Assembly (NCBI RefSeq): GCF_012927105.1 | Contig: NZ_JABBFV010000008.1 | Location: 1-64,000, forward strand | Length of the DNA stretch: 64,000 nt | Direction: 5' to 3' | Origin: Sphingobium psychrophilum | GTDB lineage: Bacteria > Pseudomonadota > Alphaproteobacteria > Sphingomonadales > Sphingomonadaceae | Part shown: piece after piece, positions 36,552 through 44,536 of the stretch | Position numbering within the stretch: the stretch's first letter is position 1 | Layout: each line of letters starts with the position of its first letter | Program-made: the position numbers and the translations under genes | Notes under the pieces: model-generated | Told to the model about the DNA's origin: nothing | What the model saw: the letters and a program-made list of their open reading frames with translations, nothing else | Database searches by the model: none

Positions 36552-38005
36552 TCGCCCCGGCCGCCACCCCGCGACCGGCGCTCGCCCTTGCGATCCTTGC
36601 GCACCTGCTTGGCGTGCTGGCGCGCAAACTTCTTCTCGTCCTCGCGCGTCGGGGTGCGATCGATCTCGTCGTCCAGCGGCATGTCGCCCAGGGCCAGGTC
36701 GAAACCCATATCCTCCAGGCTGTTGGCGAAGTGGGTCGGCAATTCCGCCATCACGTCCACCCGCCCGCCATCGGGATGATCCACCCGGATGCGCCGCGCA
36801 TGCAGATGCATCTTGCGGCTGATCGATCCGGTCAGGAAGCTATCCTTGCCGCCATATTTGCCGTCGCCCACGATCGGATGGCCGATCGCCGCCAGATGAA
36901 CGCGCAACTGATGCGTGCGCCCGGTATAGGGTTGCAGCTCGACCCAGGCGGCGCGGTTGCCGGCGCGTTCGATCACGCGATAGCGTGTCCGGGCGGGCAT
37001 CCCCTCTTCCTCGTCCACATGCATCTTTTCGCCGCCGGTGCCTGGCTGCTTGGCGAGCGGCAGTTCGATCATGCCGTCATTGATCGACGGCACGCCGATC
37101 ACCAGCGCCCAATAGACTTTGCGCGCGGTGCGGCTGGAAAAGGCCTTGGCGAAATGCGCGGCGGACCGGCTGGTGCGCGCCAGCAGCAGCGCGCCCGACG
37201 TGTCCTTGTCCAGCCGGTGGACCAGCTTGGGCCGCTGCTCGGAATCGAACAGCAGCGCGTCGAGCAGCTTGTCGACATGCTCGTCGGTCTTGGTGCCGCC
37301 CTGCGTGGCCAGGCCCGGCGGCTTGTTGATGACGATCGCTTGGGCGTCGCGATGGATCACCATCTCCTGCGCATAGGCGATCTCGTCGGGCGTCAGATCG
37401 ATGACGCGCACGCGCTTCACCTTTTCAGGCAGATCCGGGCGGGCTTCGGCGGGGGGGACGCGGATCGTCTGCCCCTCGACGACGCGGTCGCCCGGCGCGG
37501 CGCGCGCGCCATCGACCCGCAACTGGCCGGTGCGCGACCAGCGCGACACGATATTGAAGCCAACATCGGGCAGATGCCGCTGGAACCAGCGATCGAGACG
37601 GATGCCGTCATCGTCGGCCGCCACGCGGAACTGGCGCACGTCGAGCGAGACGCCCTTGCCGGCGCTGCTCTTGGCGGCGACGGGCTTGGCCACGGCTGGC
37701 GCAGCCTTGGCCGCGGCGGGGGCGGCGGATTTCGCGCGGGGCTTGAACGGGGGCTTGCCGCCCTCCCCCTTGCGTGCGGTCGCCGCTTTTGCGCCGCCGC
37801 GGGCGCGACCGAGCGCGCCGGGCTTGCCGTCGGCGGATTTCCGGTCGAACTTGCGGTCACCGGTCTTCTTGTCACCGGGCTTCTTGTCGCCGAAGCGCTT
37901 GTCGGAAGGCTTGCCGCTGGCGGATCGGCCCGCAGGCTTGCCGTCGCGCGGTCCTTTGCCACCGGTCGCGCCAGCGCCCGGCTTGGCGGGAGGACGCCCC
38001 TTCAT
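36548..38005 (-). CDS. RluA-family 23S rRNA pseudouridine synthase with long N-terminal extension
   Basis: A 485-residue protein. The first ~120 residues are disordered and packed with Lys, Gly, Pro and Ala (repeats such as DKKPGDKKTGDRK). An S4-like RNA-binding region follows (GIRLDRWFQRHLPDVGFNIV, GQLRVDGARAAPGDRV), then the catalytic domain with HRLDKDTSGALLLARTS (catalytic Asp) and QPYTGRTHQLRVHLAAIGHPIVGD. A basic tail closes it. RluC/RluD-type specificity is likely. The Met at 38005 overlaps the crcB stop. Confidence 0.9.
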   Translation of the reverse strand: MKGRPPAKPGAGATGGKGPRDGKPAGRSASGKPSDKRFGDKKPGDKKTGDRKFDRKSADGKPGALGRARGGAKAATARKGEGGKPPFKPRAKSAAPAAAKAAPAVAKPVAAKSSAGKGVSLDVRQFRVAADDDGIRLDRWFQRHLPDVGFNIVSRWSRTGQLRVDGARAAPGDRVVEGQTIRVPPAEARPDLPEKVKRVRVIDLTPDEIAYAQEMVIHRDAQAIVINKPPGLATQGGTKTDEHVDKLLDALLFDSEQRPKLVHRLDKDTSGALLLARTSRSAAHFAKAFSSRTARKVYWALVIGVPSINDGMIELPLAKQPGTGGEKMHVDEEEGMPARTRYRVIERAGNRAAWVELQPYTGRTHQLRVHLAAIGHPIVGDGKYGGKDSFLTGSISRKMHLHARRIRVDHPDGGRVDVMAELPTHFANSLEDMGFDLALGDMPLDDEIDRTPTREDEKKFARQHAKQVRKDRKGERRSRGGGRGE

Positions 38006-38388
38006 GCCAGGGCACTCCGCATCACGGCCAGGCCCACACCCAGCGCCACGATCGCGCCGATCACCGACGCCAGCGCATAGCCGCTCGCCAGCACGATATC
38101 GCCGCGCTGGATCATCAGCATGGTTTCCAGGCTGAACGCGGAAAAGGTGGTGAAGCCGCCCAGCACGCCCACGCCCAGCAACAGGCGGATCGGTTCGCCC
38201 GACACGCCGCCGCCACGCGCCAGCCATCCCGCGAGTAGCCCCATGGCGAACCCGCCGATCAGATTGGCGGAAAAAGTACCCCAGGGCCAGGCCGTACCGG
38301 GCGCCATCTGCCCGGCAAAGCGCCCCAACTGATAGCGCAAGGCGGCGCCCACGGCACCCCCGCCCATCACAAGAAACATATTGGTCAT
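38002..38388 (-). CDS. crcB: fluoride channel CrcB/Fluc
   Basis: A 128-residue four-helix protein forming dual-topology fluoride channels. Family marks are GGAVGAALRYQLGR, WGTFSANLIGGFAMGLL (pore Asn) and GVLGGFTTFSAFSLETM with the Phe ladder. No fluoride riboswitch fits in the 44 bp upstream. It follows the DMT transporter gene on the same strand and starts a chain of 4-bp overlaps. Confidence 0.95.
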   Translation of the reverse strand: MTNMFLVMGGGAVGAALRYQLGRFAGQMAPGTAWPWGTFSANLIGGFAMGLLAGWLARGGGVSGEPIRLLLGVGVLGGFTTFSAFSLETMLMIQRGDIVLASGYALASVIGAIVALGVGLAVMRSALA

Positions 38389-38432
38389 GGAAAGCGCCCT
38401 ATAGCGAATCCGTCAAAGGGGAAAGCGCGCAA

Positions 38433-39389
38433 TCAGGCGGTTGTGACAAGCTTTGCCAATGGCCGCCGATGCGCCGCGATGCAACTGACGACGCTCAGCA
38501 CCACCAGCAGGAACGCCGCGCTCTCCAGCCCGGTCGGCCAGCGCCCTTCCCACGCAAAGCCGTAGAGCAACGCAAAGGCTGTTTCGAACAGGATCATCTG
38601 CCCCACCATGGTCAGCGGCAACAACCGGCTCGCCCGGTTCCACAGCGCATTGCCGACGATCGAGGCCAACAAAGCGACAGCGACCGAGACAGTTAAAAAC
38701 TGCGTCCAGGCAGCCGCGTCATGCCGCCCCAGGCCCAGCCACAGCACGACGGGCAGGAACAGCAGCGCCTGGCATCCCGTCGCCAGGCCGATCAGCAGGT
38801 TCCAGTCCTGCGCCGGCATATCGCCCTGCCGCCGCAGCCAGTGATTATTGCCGATGGCAAAGGCGGTCCACGACACCAGCGCTCCGACCGCGCAGGCAAA
38901 GCCCACCAGCCGCGTCGCGACCGGCCCCGGTCCGGGCATCACCACCGCCTGCCAGCCGATGCACAGCGCGCCCGCGACGCATAGCAGCAGAGAGGGCCCG
39001 AGCTGGCGCAGCGGCACCGCGCCCGCCTCCCGGCTGCCGATGATCGTCACTGCCACCGGCAGGAAGCCGACCACCAGCGAGGTCATGGCGATGCCGCCCA
39101 TCTGCACCGCACTCGCCAGCAGCACATAGTAGAAAAGGTTGCCCGCCAGCGCGAGCCAGGCCAGCGCCCACAGGATGCGCGGCGTCATCCGCGCGGCCAA
39201 CATCCGCCAGCGCGGCGCGATCAGGATCAGCGACAGCGCGCCATAGGCCAGATAGCGGCCGACCGCCTGCTGCAACGGGGTGAAGCCGCGCACCACTTCG
39301 GGTGCCAGGAACACCAGCCCCCACAGCGCGCCCGCGCCCACGCCGCACGCAATGCCCGCCAGCATCCCGCCTGATCCCCTGGTCATCAT
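38433..39389 (-). CDS. DMT-superfamily (EamA-like) transporter
   Basis: A 318-residue protein with about ten transmembrane helices in two EamA-type repeats. The N-terminal GVGAGALWGLVFLAPEVV and VGRYLAYGALSLIL are typical of drug/metabolite exporters. The two adjacent ATGs (39389, 39386) end an unconserved upstream frame. It is divergent from an Lrp-type regulator gene 104 bp away, an arrangement common for regulated amino-acid exporters. Confidence 0.87.
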   Translation of the reverse strand: MMTRGSGGMLAGIACGVGAGALWGLVFLAPEVVRGFTPLQQAVGRYLAYGALSLILIAPRWRMLAARMTPRILWALAWLALAGNLFYYVLLASAVQMGGIAMTSLVVGFLPVAVTIIGSREAGAVPLRQLGPSLLLCVAGALCIGWQAVVMPGPGPVATRLVGFACAVGALVSWTAFAIGNNHWLRRQGDMPAQDWNLLIGLATGCQALLFLPVVLWLGLGRHDAAAWTQFLTVSVAVALLASIVGNALWNRASRLLPLTMVGQMILFETAFALLYGFAWEGRWPTGLESAAFLLVVLSVVSCIAAHRRPLAKLVTTA

Positions 39390-39493
39390 CTTCCGTCTTT
39401 GCCGCCCTACTATTAGTCCGTCCCGAATATTATCATCATGGCTGCGGGAAAAATGCTCTTGATTGACCCTGCAAATGCAACAATTACTCGCTG

Positions 39494-39967
39494 ATGCCCG
39501 ATACTCGCTCACCCGACCCGTTCGACCGCGCGATCCTGCGAATCATCCAGCGGGACAATCGCACGCCCCAGCGCGCCATTGCGCAAGCGGTGAACCTGTC
39601 CACCGCAGCGGTCCAGCGCCGCATCGCCGCCATGGAAAAGGCCGGGATCATCGCCCGCAACGCCGCGATCGTCGATCCCGACGCGGTAAGCCTGGACATC
39701 ACCGCGATCGTGGAGGTCCATCTGACCGACGAACGCTCCGCCACGGTCGACCGCGCCAAGGCCCTGTTCCGCGCCGATCCGGCGGTGCAACAATGCTATT
39801 ATGTGACGGGCGGTTGCAGTTTCATCCTGCTGATCGTGTCGCCCGACATGCGCCATTACGACGCGACCACCCGCCGCCTGCTGTCAGACACGGACTTTGT
39901 CGCCAGCTTCCACAGCTTCCTGGCGCTTGATCGGGTGAAGGCGGGGATGGAGTTGGTGATACCGTGA
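39494..39967 (+). CDS. Lrp/AsnC-family transcriptional regulator
   Basis: A 157-residue regulator. The winged helix-turn-helix lies at about 8-50 (FDRAILRIIQRDNRTPQRAIAQAV, LSTAAVQRRIAAMEKAGII), followed by the RAM/AsnC ligand domain (ITAIVEVHL, VQQCYYVTGGCSFILLIVSPDM). It probably senses an amino acid and controls the divergent DMT transporter gene. Effector unknown. Confidence 0.92.
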   Translation: MPDTRSPDPFDRAILRIIQRDNRTPQRAIAQAVNLSTAAVQRRIAAMEKAGIIARNAAIVDPDAVSLDITAIVEVHLTDERSATVDRAKALFRADPAVQQCYYVTGGCSFILLIVSPDMRHYDATTRRLLSDTDFVASFHSFLALDRVKAGMELVIP

Positions 39968-40359
39968 GAGGTGAGTTTGGGGCGCAAATTGGTCGAGCGT
40001 ATGACGATCGAGATTGGTTTACTGGCATTCCGCTTCGCGCGACTTCAAGCGAAAGGCGACGTAAAAATCCCGTCACCCCAGCGACCCGAAGGGCGGCCGT
40101 AGGCCAACGCTGGGGTCTCGTGCGGGGGCACGCGGCGGCTCGGCTTGGTACTGACCCAACCGCATCGCATCGTCGCCTGAGACCCCAGCCGTCGCTGGGG
40201 TGCCGGTAGGGGGCACCCGCCTGTCAGTCATGCAAACCGTCTGCTGAGCGCCCGCTTCTGGCGGCTCACAGACTGGCCCCATAAGCAACCGCCTCGTTGT
40301 CGCTCCCCGCCCCCAACAACCCCATTGCCCTCCGCGCCAGCGGCCCTACTCTCCCCGCC
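39968..40359. other. 392-bp non-coding interval with nested palindromes
   Basis: No convincing gene on either strand. The centre (40074-40202) holds a nested inverted repeat; the flanks show nothing recognisable. Confidence 0.6.
40074..40202. repeat. nested palindromic repeat, family B (CCCCAGC/GCTGGGG)
   Basis: The outer arms CACCCCAGCGAC (40074-40085) and GTCGCTGGGGTG (40191-40202) pair over 12 bp. The inner arms GCTGGGGTCTC (40109-40119) and GAGACCCCAGC (40179-40189) pair over 11 bp. The same CCCAGC/GCTGGG core recurs at 51986-52005 and 52094-52113 in the spc operon. Confidence 0.78.
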
Positions 40360-41517
40360 ATGTCGGAACGGAAACTCAGGGCATGGCAGGCGGCGGGGCT
40401 GATCGATGCCGATACCGCCAGCGCGATCGGCGCGTGGGAAACCGCGCATAGCCGGCCGATCGGCGTCTGGGCGATCGTCGGGCTGGGGGCATTGACGATC
40501 GGGCTGGGGCTGGTGTCGATCGTCGCCGCCAATTGGGATGCCATCCCCGGCACGGCGCGGCTGGCGATCCACGGCGCGATCCTGGCCGCACTCGCCGCAT
40601 GGATCGGCTGGCGATTGCCCAATGGCGGCATGAACGCCATGGTCAGCGACGCGCTGCTCTTCGTCGCTTCGATGCTGGGCCTCACCTTTTTCGGCCATCT
40701 GGGGCAGGTCTACCAGACCAGTTCGCCGCTATGGCAGCCGCTGCTCGCCTGGCTGCTACTCTTCTCGCCGCTGCTACTATTGTTCGGGCGCGGCTGGCCG
40801 GTTGCGGGCCTGTGGATGGCGGGGCTGCTCGGCACGCTATGGGCGCACGCCGACGATCATGGGCGTCTTGGGTGGCTATTCTGGCGGACCGATCCACCCT
40901 ATCCGTCGCTCTATTGGGGGCTGATCGCCTGCCCACCGATCCTGGTCGCTGGCGCAGCCGCACTGATCCGCAACAGGAGCGATCGCCCCCCTTTCTGGCG
41001 GCTGATCGAACAGATGGCCGTCGCGACGATCTTCGCGGGCATCAGCATCGTCCTGCTGCTGCGTGGCTGGGACAGCGACAGCGCGGTCCTGCCCGGCAGC
41101 GCCGCGATCCAAAGCCTCGCCCTGCTCTGCGCCGGTGCGGCGATCGCTTATGCGCGGCGCACTGCGTCGGGCCGGGCGACCGCAGGGCTGCTGGTGGTCG
41201 CGGCCGTGCTGCATCTGGGCCAGGCGCTGCTGCCCGACCTGCACGGCACCGCCCGCGCCTGGATCGCCAGCCTGTTCTTCCTCGCGCTCTGGGGCGCGGT
41301 CGCCGCCGGCGCGATCCATGCCCGCTGGCGGCGCATCTTCCAGGCGGCCGTCGCGCTGGTCGCGCTGCGCATCATCATCCTCAGCTTCGAACTGAATGAC
41401 GATTTGCTGGGCAGCGGCGTGGGGCTGATCCTGTCGGGCCTGTTCGCCATGGCCGTCGCCTGGGCCACGATCCGCCTTTCTCGCCGCTACGCCCCGACGC
41501 GCGGAGAGGATCCATGA
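40360..41517 (+). CDS. DUF2157 membrane protein
   Basis: A 385-residue polytopic protein. The cytoplasmic N-terminus (RKLRAWQAAGLIDADTASAIGAWE) and the first helix region GLGALTIGLGLVSIVAANWDAIPG are the DUF2157 signature, followed by about ten more helices. Function unknown; DUF2157 proteins usually pair with a GDYXXLXY protein, as here with a 4-bp overlap. ATG 40360 starts the conserved part. Confidence 0.85.
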   Translation: MSERKLRAWQAAGLIDADTASAIGAWETAHSRPIGVWAIVGLGALTIGLGLVSIVAANWDAIPGTARLAIHGAILAALAAWIGWRLPNGGMNAMVSDALLFVASMLGLTFFGHLGQVYQTSSPLWQPLLAWLLLFSPLLLLFGRGWPVAGLWMAGLLGTLWAHADDHGRLGWLFWRTDPPYPSLYWGLIACPPILVAGAAALIRNRSDRPPFWRLIEQMAVATIFAGISIVLLLRGWDSDSAVLPGSAAIQSLALLCAGAAIAYARRTASGRATAGLLVVAAVLHLGQALLPDLHGTARAWIASLFFLALWGAVAAGAIHARWRRIFQAAVALVALRIIILSFELNDDLLGSGVGLILSGLFAMAVAWATIRLSRRYAPTRGEDP

Positions 41518-42059
41518 CGCCAACCCGCCACCACCTTATCCTCGCCGCCGCGCTGCTGCTGCCGCTCGCCGCCCTGGCCGCCAGCTGGGCCGTGACCCAC
41601 CAGCAGGCGCAGCAGGGGCAGGACTGGCTGATCCCGATCGAGGGCTATGACCCACGCGACCTGCTGCGCGGCCATTATGTGCAATATCGCTATGCTTGGC
41701 CGATGGCGCTGGAGCCTGACCAATCCTATCCGCGCATGATGGACGCGCTGTGCGTAATCGGCGCTACCCCGCATATCCAATCGGTGCGGCCTTTGACGCA
41801 CATAGCGGACCGATTCCTGCCCAGCGAGACGAAGGGCTGCGCCATCATCCTGCGCGCGACATTGGGCACGCGACAGGAAGTCCGCGGCCTGGAGAGCGGC
41901 ATCTTCTACGCCTCGCAGGCCCAGGCGATCGCCCTTTCCCGCAAGCTGGCCGACCCGCGCCTGCAAGGGCTGGTCCGCGTCCGGGTCCGCGCCGACGGCG
42001 TCATGCGGCCGGTCGCACTGGACTTCCGCCCGCGCCCGAAAGCGCAGGCTGCGCCCTAA
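41514..42059 (+). CDS. GDYXXLXY-domain protein
   Basis: A 181-residue protein with an N-terminal membrane anchor (about 8-26). The signature region IEGYDPRDLLRGHYVQYRY is a variant of the GDYxxLxY motif (here G-H-Y-V-Q-Y). A later cysteine pair may form a disulfide. Function unknown; coupled to DUF2157 by a 4-bp overlap. Its stop interlocks with the convergent gene. Confidence 0.82.
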   Translation: MTPTRHHLILAAALLLPLAALAASWAVTHQQAQQGQDWLIPIEGYDPRDLLRGHYVQYRYAWPMALEPDQSYPRMMDALCVIGATPHIQSVRPLTHIADRFLPSETKGCAIILRATLGTRQEVRGLESGIFYASQAQAIALSRKLADPRLQGLVRVRVRADGVMRPVALDFRPRPKAQAAP

Positions 42060-42757
42060 AGCTCCAGCCCGATCAGCGTCCCGCTGCCGATCCGGTCGAC
42101 ATGGCGCTTGCCGTCAATCTCCAGCCAGTCGGGCGTCACCTCCAGCCGGCGGCCTTTGATCGTGGTGCGCAGATGTTCCACCGCGATCCGATTGCGCGCC
42201 ACGATCCGCAGCACCGCCAGCCCGTCGCCCCGCGCCGCCATCATGCTGTATCGGTCGCCGCGCAGCAGGAAATGCCAGCTGCCATCGGTCGGCTTCCATT
42301 CATTGCCGTCGATGATCTGCGTCGCCACGCCCTCGGGCGACCCCAGCCGCACGCTGATCCGCGTCGCGCCATTGGTCCGGCGCGGCGGCGCGAAGATCAG
42401 GATCGGTTCGCCCTCCAGCGTGATCGGGATCGGCGTGTCGCGCAGCAACCGCGATCCGCCCACTATCAGTTGCGGCAGTTCCGCGGAAAAGGGCAGTCGA
42501 TCGCGCGCGAAATGCCGCTGGCGCACGACCGGATTGGCGTGGAAGCTTTGCACCTGGGTCGCGGTCAAGCGCCCCTCCTCCACTAGCCCATGGCAGGTCG
42601 GGCACAGCAACGTCGCCCCAGGCCCGTCCGGCAGCCCCAAATAGCGATAGATGGTGACGCCGCACCGCACGCAGGCGAAGCCGCAAGCGTGGCGGATTTC
42701 GGCGCGCTGCTCGGCCGTAAGATCCGGCAAAGACGGCATCACTCGCAAGCCAACCAT
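42056..42757 (-). CDS. hypothetical protein with HNH-like zinc site
   Basis: A 233-residue protein. The N-terminus holds C-G-F-A-C-V-R-C-G and LLCPTCHGLVEEGRL, a four-cysteine plus His arrangement like the zinc site of HNH endonucleases, but a full HNH catalytic set is not clear. The remaining ~160 residues are beta-rich (ISVRLGSPEGV, WHFLLRGDRYSMMAA). Possibly a nuclease-derived binding protein. The start may be 42757 or 42739. Confidence 0.65.
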   Translation of the reverse strand: MVGLRVMPSLPDLTAEQRAEIRHACGFACVRCGVTIYRYLGLPDGPGATLLCPTCHGLVEEGRLTATQVQSFHANPVVRQRHFARDRLPFSAELPQLIVGGSRLLRDTPIPITLEGEPILIFAPPRRTNGATRISVRLGSPEGVATQIIDGNEWKPTDGSWHFLLRGDRYSMMAARGDGLAVLRIVARNRIAVEHLRTTIKGRRLEVTPDWLEIDGKRHVDRIGSGTLIGLEL

Positions 42758-42907
42758 GGAAGACGACCCCTTATCCCGCCGTTCACCCCTTTGTGAACGG
42801 ACGTTCCTGACATGGCGTCCTCTTGCGAATTGAGGCTCTGCGGCCCCTCTTTTATTACCCTATCGTTGAAATAAATCGGCTCAAGTCAAGGGGCTGGACG
42901 AAATAGT

Positions 42908-43294
42908 CTATCTTTGCGGCAGCAGATCGACGTTGCGCGCGGCCGCGATCGCGCGGATACGGTCGGGCCGCGGCATGTTCTTGATCGCGATTTCCGCCAT
43001 GTCCCCGGCGCTGAACAACTCGACATGGCCGACGCCGAAGAGGCGCTGGCCCAGGCTTTGGGTGATGCGCACCGACCGGATGGAGGACAGCGCAATCTCG
43101 GTCCGCTGCTTGGCCAGCAACCCGCGCTCCAGCAGCACGTCCCGCTCGCTCAGCGCCAGCCGCTCGCCCTTGTGCAGCACCCACCAGATCGCGATCGCGA
43201 CGATGCCGACCACCGAAACCAGCAGCAGCAGGAACAGGAAAGGATGCGCCCGGAACATCGCGGGATGCTCGTCATACAACCAGGTATCGCTCAC
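42908..43294 (-). CDS. PH-domain (bPH2-type) membrane protein
   Basis: A 128-residue protein with a hydrophobic helix (FLFLLLLVSVVGIVAIAIWWVL), then a bacterial PH-like domain: RLALSERDVLLERGLLAKQRTEIALSSIRSVRITQSLGQRLFGVGHVELFSAG. Such domains are often found in YdbT/YdbS-type envelope proteins. The GTG at 43294 is chosen because GGAGG lies just upstream (5-6 nt); the upstream frame is unconserved. Confidence 0.75.
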   Translation of the reverse strand: MSDTWLYDEHPAMFRAHPFLFLLLLVSVVGIVAIAIWWVLHKGERLALSERDVLLERGLLAKQRTEIALSSIRSVRITQSLGQRLFGVGHVELFSAGDMAEIAIKNMPRPDRIRAIAAARNVDLLPQR

Positions 43295-43467
43295 GCCGCC
43301 TCCGTCGCTACAGCCCGCGACTTGACCATGGCCCGGCGGTTCCGTCAACTGGCCAGTCAACCGGCCAGTCCGACAAAGGCGCACGCGGCCCCCAATCGAC
43401 GCTGCAACTGGTTAACCGAAATTTTCCATAAGCGATGGTAAAGCGGCTGCTCCATTTGGGACGAATC

Positions 43468-44019
43468 ATGGCACGCAATCTGTACGACGTCGGCGATCGC
43501 CACCCGGACGAGAGCGGCGCCTGGCTGAACGACAAGCAGGAAACGCGCACGCGCGTCGTGCCGCTTGGCATGCTGCTGGTCGCACTGGGGCTCGCCGCGG
43601 CCGTGGCGTTGCTGCTCGCCAAGATCCTGCCCGCCCCCGGCGACCCCATGAAGGCATCCGCCGCGCCCATGACCATCAACGACCAGTTCGCGCTGTGCGA
43701 CGATGCTACGGGCGACGCCTGCGTCCTGTCCGCCAACGCCTATGCCTGGCGCGGCCGCCGCTATCATATCGCCGACATCAGCGTTCCCAGCGCAACCGAC
43801 GCCCGCTGCCCGGCCGAAGCCGACCGCGCGCAAAAGGGTCGCGCCGTGCTGGCCGCCATGCTGAACGGCGGCGCGTTCGAGGCCCGGCCCGATACCGCTG
43901 ATACCGACCCGTCCGCCCGGCTGCTGCTCCGCGACGGCGTGTCGATCGGTCAGTTGATGATCCTCAAGGGCCAGGCCAAAGCCTGGTCGCGCAAGCCTAT
44001 CGACTGGTGCGCCGGCTGA
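43468..44019 (+). CDS. membrane-anchored thermonuclease-like protein
   Basis: A 183-residue protein: a polar cytoplasmic N-terminus, one helix (about 31-52), then a short SNase-like OB domain. YAWRGRRYHIADISVPS, RCPAEADRAQKGRAVLAAML and LRDGVSIGQLMILKGQAKAW follow the thermonuclease layout, but the canonical GIDAPE and Arg/Glu catalytic residues are not intact, so nuclease activity is doubtful. ATG 43468 follows GGGA; ATG 43435 is possible. Confidence 0.65.
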   Translation: MARNLYDVGDRHPDESGAWLNDKQETRTRVVPLGMLLVALGLAAAVALLLAKILPAPGDPMKASAAPMTINDQFALCDDATGDACVLSANAYAWRGRRYHIADISVPSATDARCPAEADRAQKGRAVLAAMLNGGAFEARPDTADTDPSARLLLRDGVSIGQLMILKGQAKAWSRKPIDWCAG

Positions 44020-44063
44020 TCGCCGCACGGACCGGGAAATGTCGCCGGTCCGCATATAAGGTC

Positions 44064-44465
44064 CTACCCCCCACGCGCCCTGATCGCCGCCAGCACATCG
44101 CCCGCCAGCCGCGCATAGTCGGCGCAGGCGCGCTGCATCGCGGCCTCGGCCCCTTCGCCGCGCAGGCGTCCAAAACAATGGCGGTTCTGCGCCGCGCGCA
44201 TTTGGCGCAACCGCGCCTGCGCGTCCTCCCCCAGCCCCAGTTGCGGCCCGGTGCGACGCCAGGCTTCGGCCGCGCTGTAGATGCGGCGGCCCGGATGAAT
44301 GCCCGGATCGCGCCCCGCGGCCGCGCCCAGCCGGTGCACCCGTCCCGCCTCCACGATCAGGTCGGTCAGGAACAGGTCGAGTTCGCGCAAGCCATTGCCG
44401 ATCAGCTTGGCGGGCATGGCGTCACGCCGTCGCCCAGCCGCTTGCGGACACACGCCCAATGACAT
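44064..44465 (-). CDS. hypothetical alpha-helical protein downstream of lepA
   Basis: About 133 residues, Ala/Arg-rich and helical (ELDLFLTDLIVEAGRVHRLG, GEDAQARLRQMRAAQ, ACADYARLAGDVLAAI). Not recognised. The frame is open back through the lepA end, and residues just before ATG 44465 (RIERAAAFLANG) look protein-like, so a non-ATG start nearer the lepA stop is possible. Likely co-transcribed with lepA. Confidence 0.5.
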   Translation of the reverse strand: MSLGVCPQAAGRRRDAMPAKLIGNGLRELDLFLTDLIVEAGRVHRLGAAAGRDPGIHPGRRIYSAAEAWRRTGPQLGLGEDAQARLRQMRAAQNRHCFGRLRGEGAEAAMQRACADYARLAGDVLAAIRARGG

Positions 44466-44536
44466 GCCATTGGCCAGAAACGCCGCCGCCCGTTCGATCC
44501 GGGCGACTTGCCCGGCGATGGCGGCGTGCGGGTCTA

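Noticed and set aside
38389..38432. Fluoride riboswitch upstream of crcB
   Set aside because: Only 44 bp separate crcB from the upstream same-strand gene and no pseudoknot consensus is visible.
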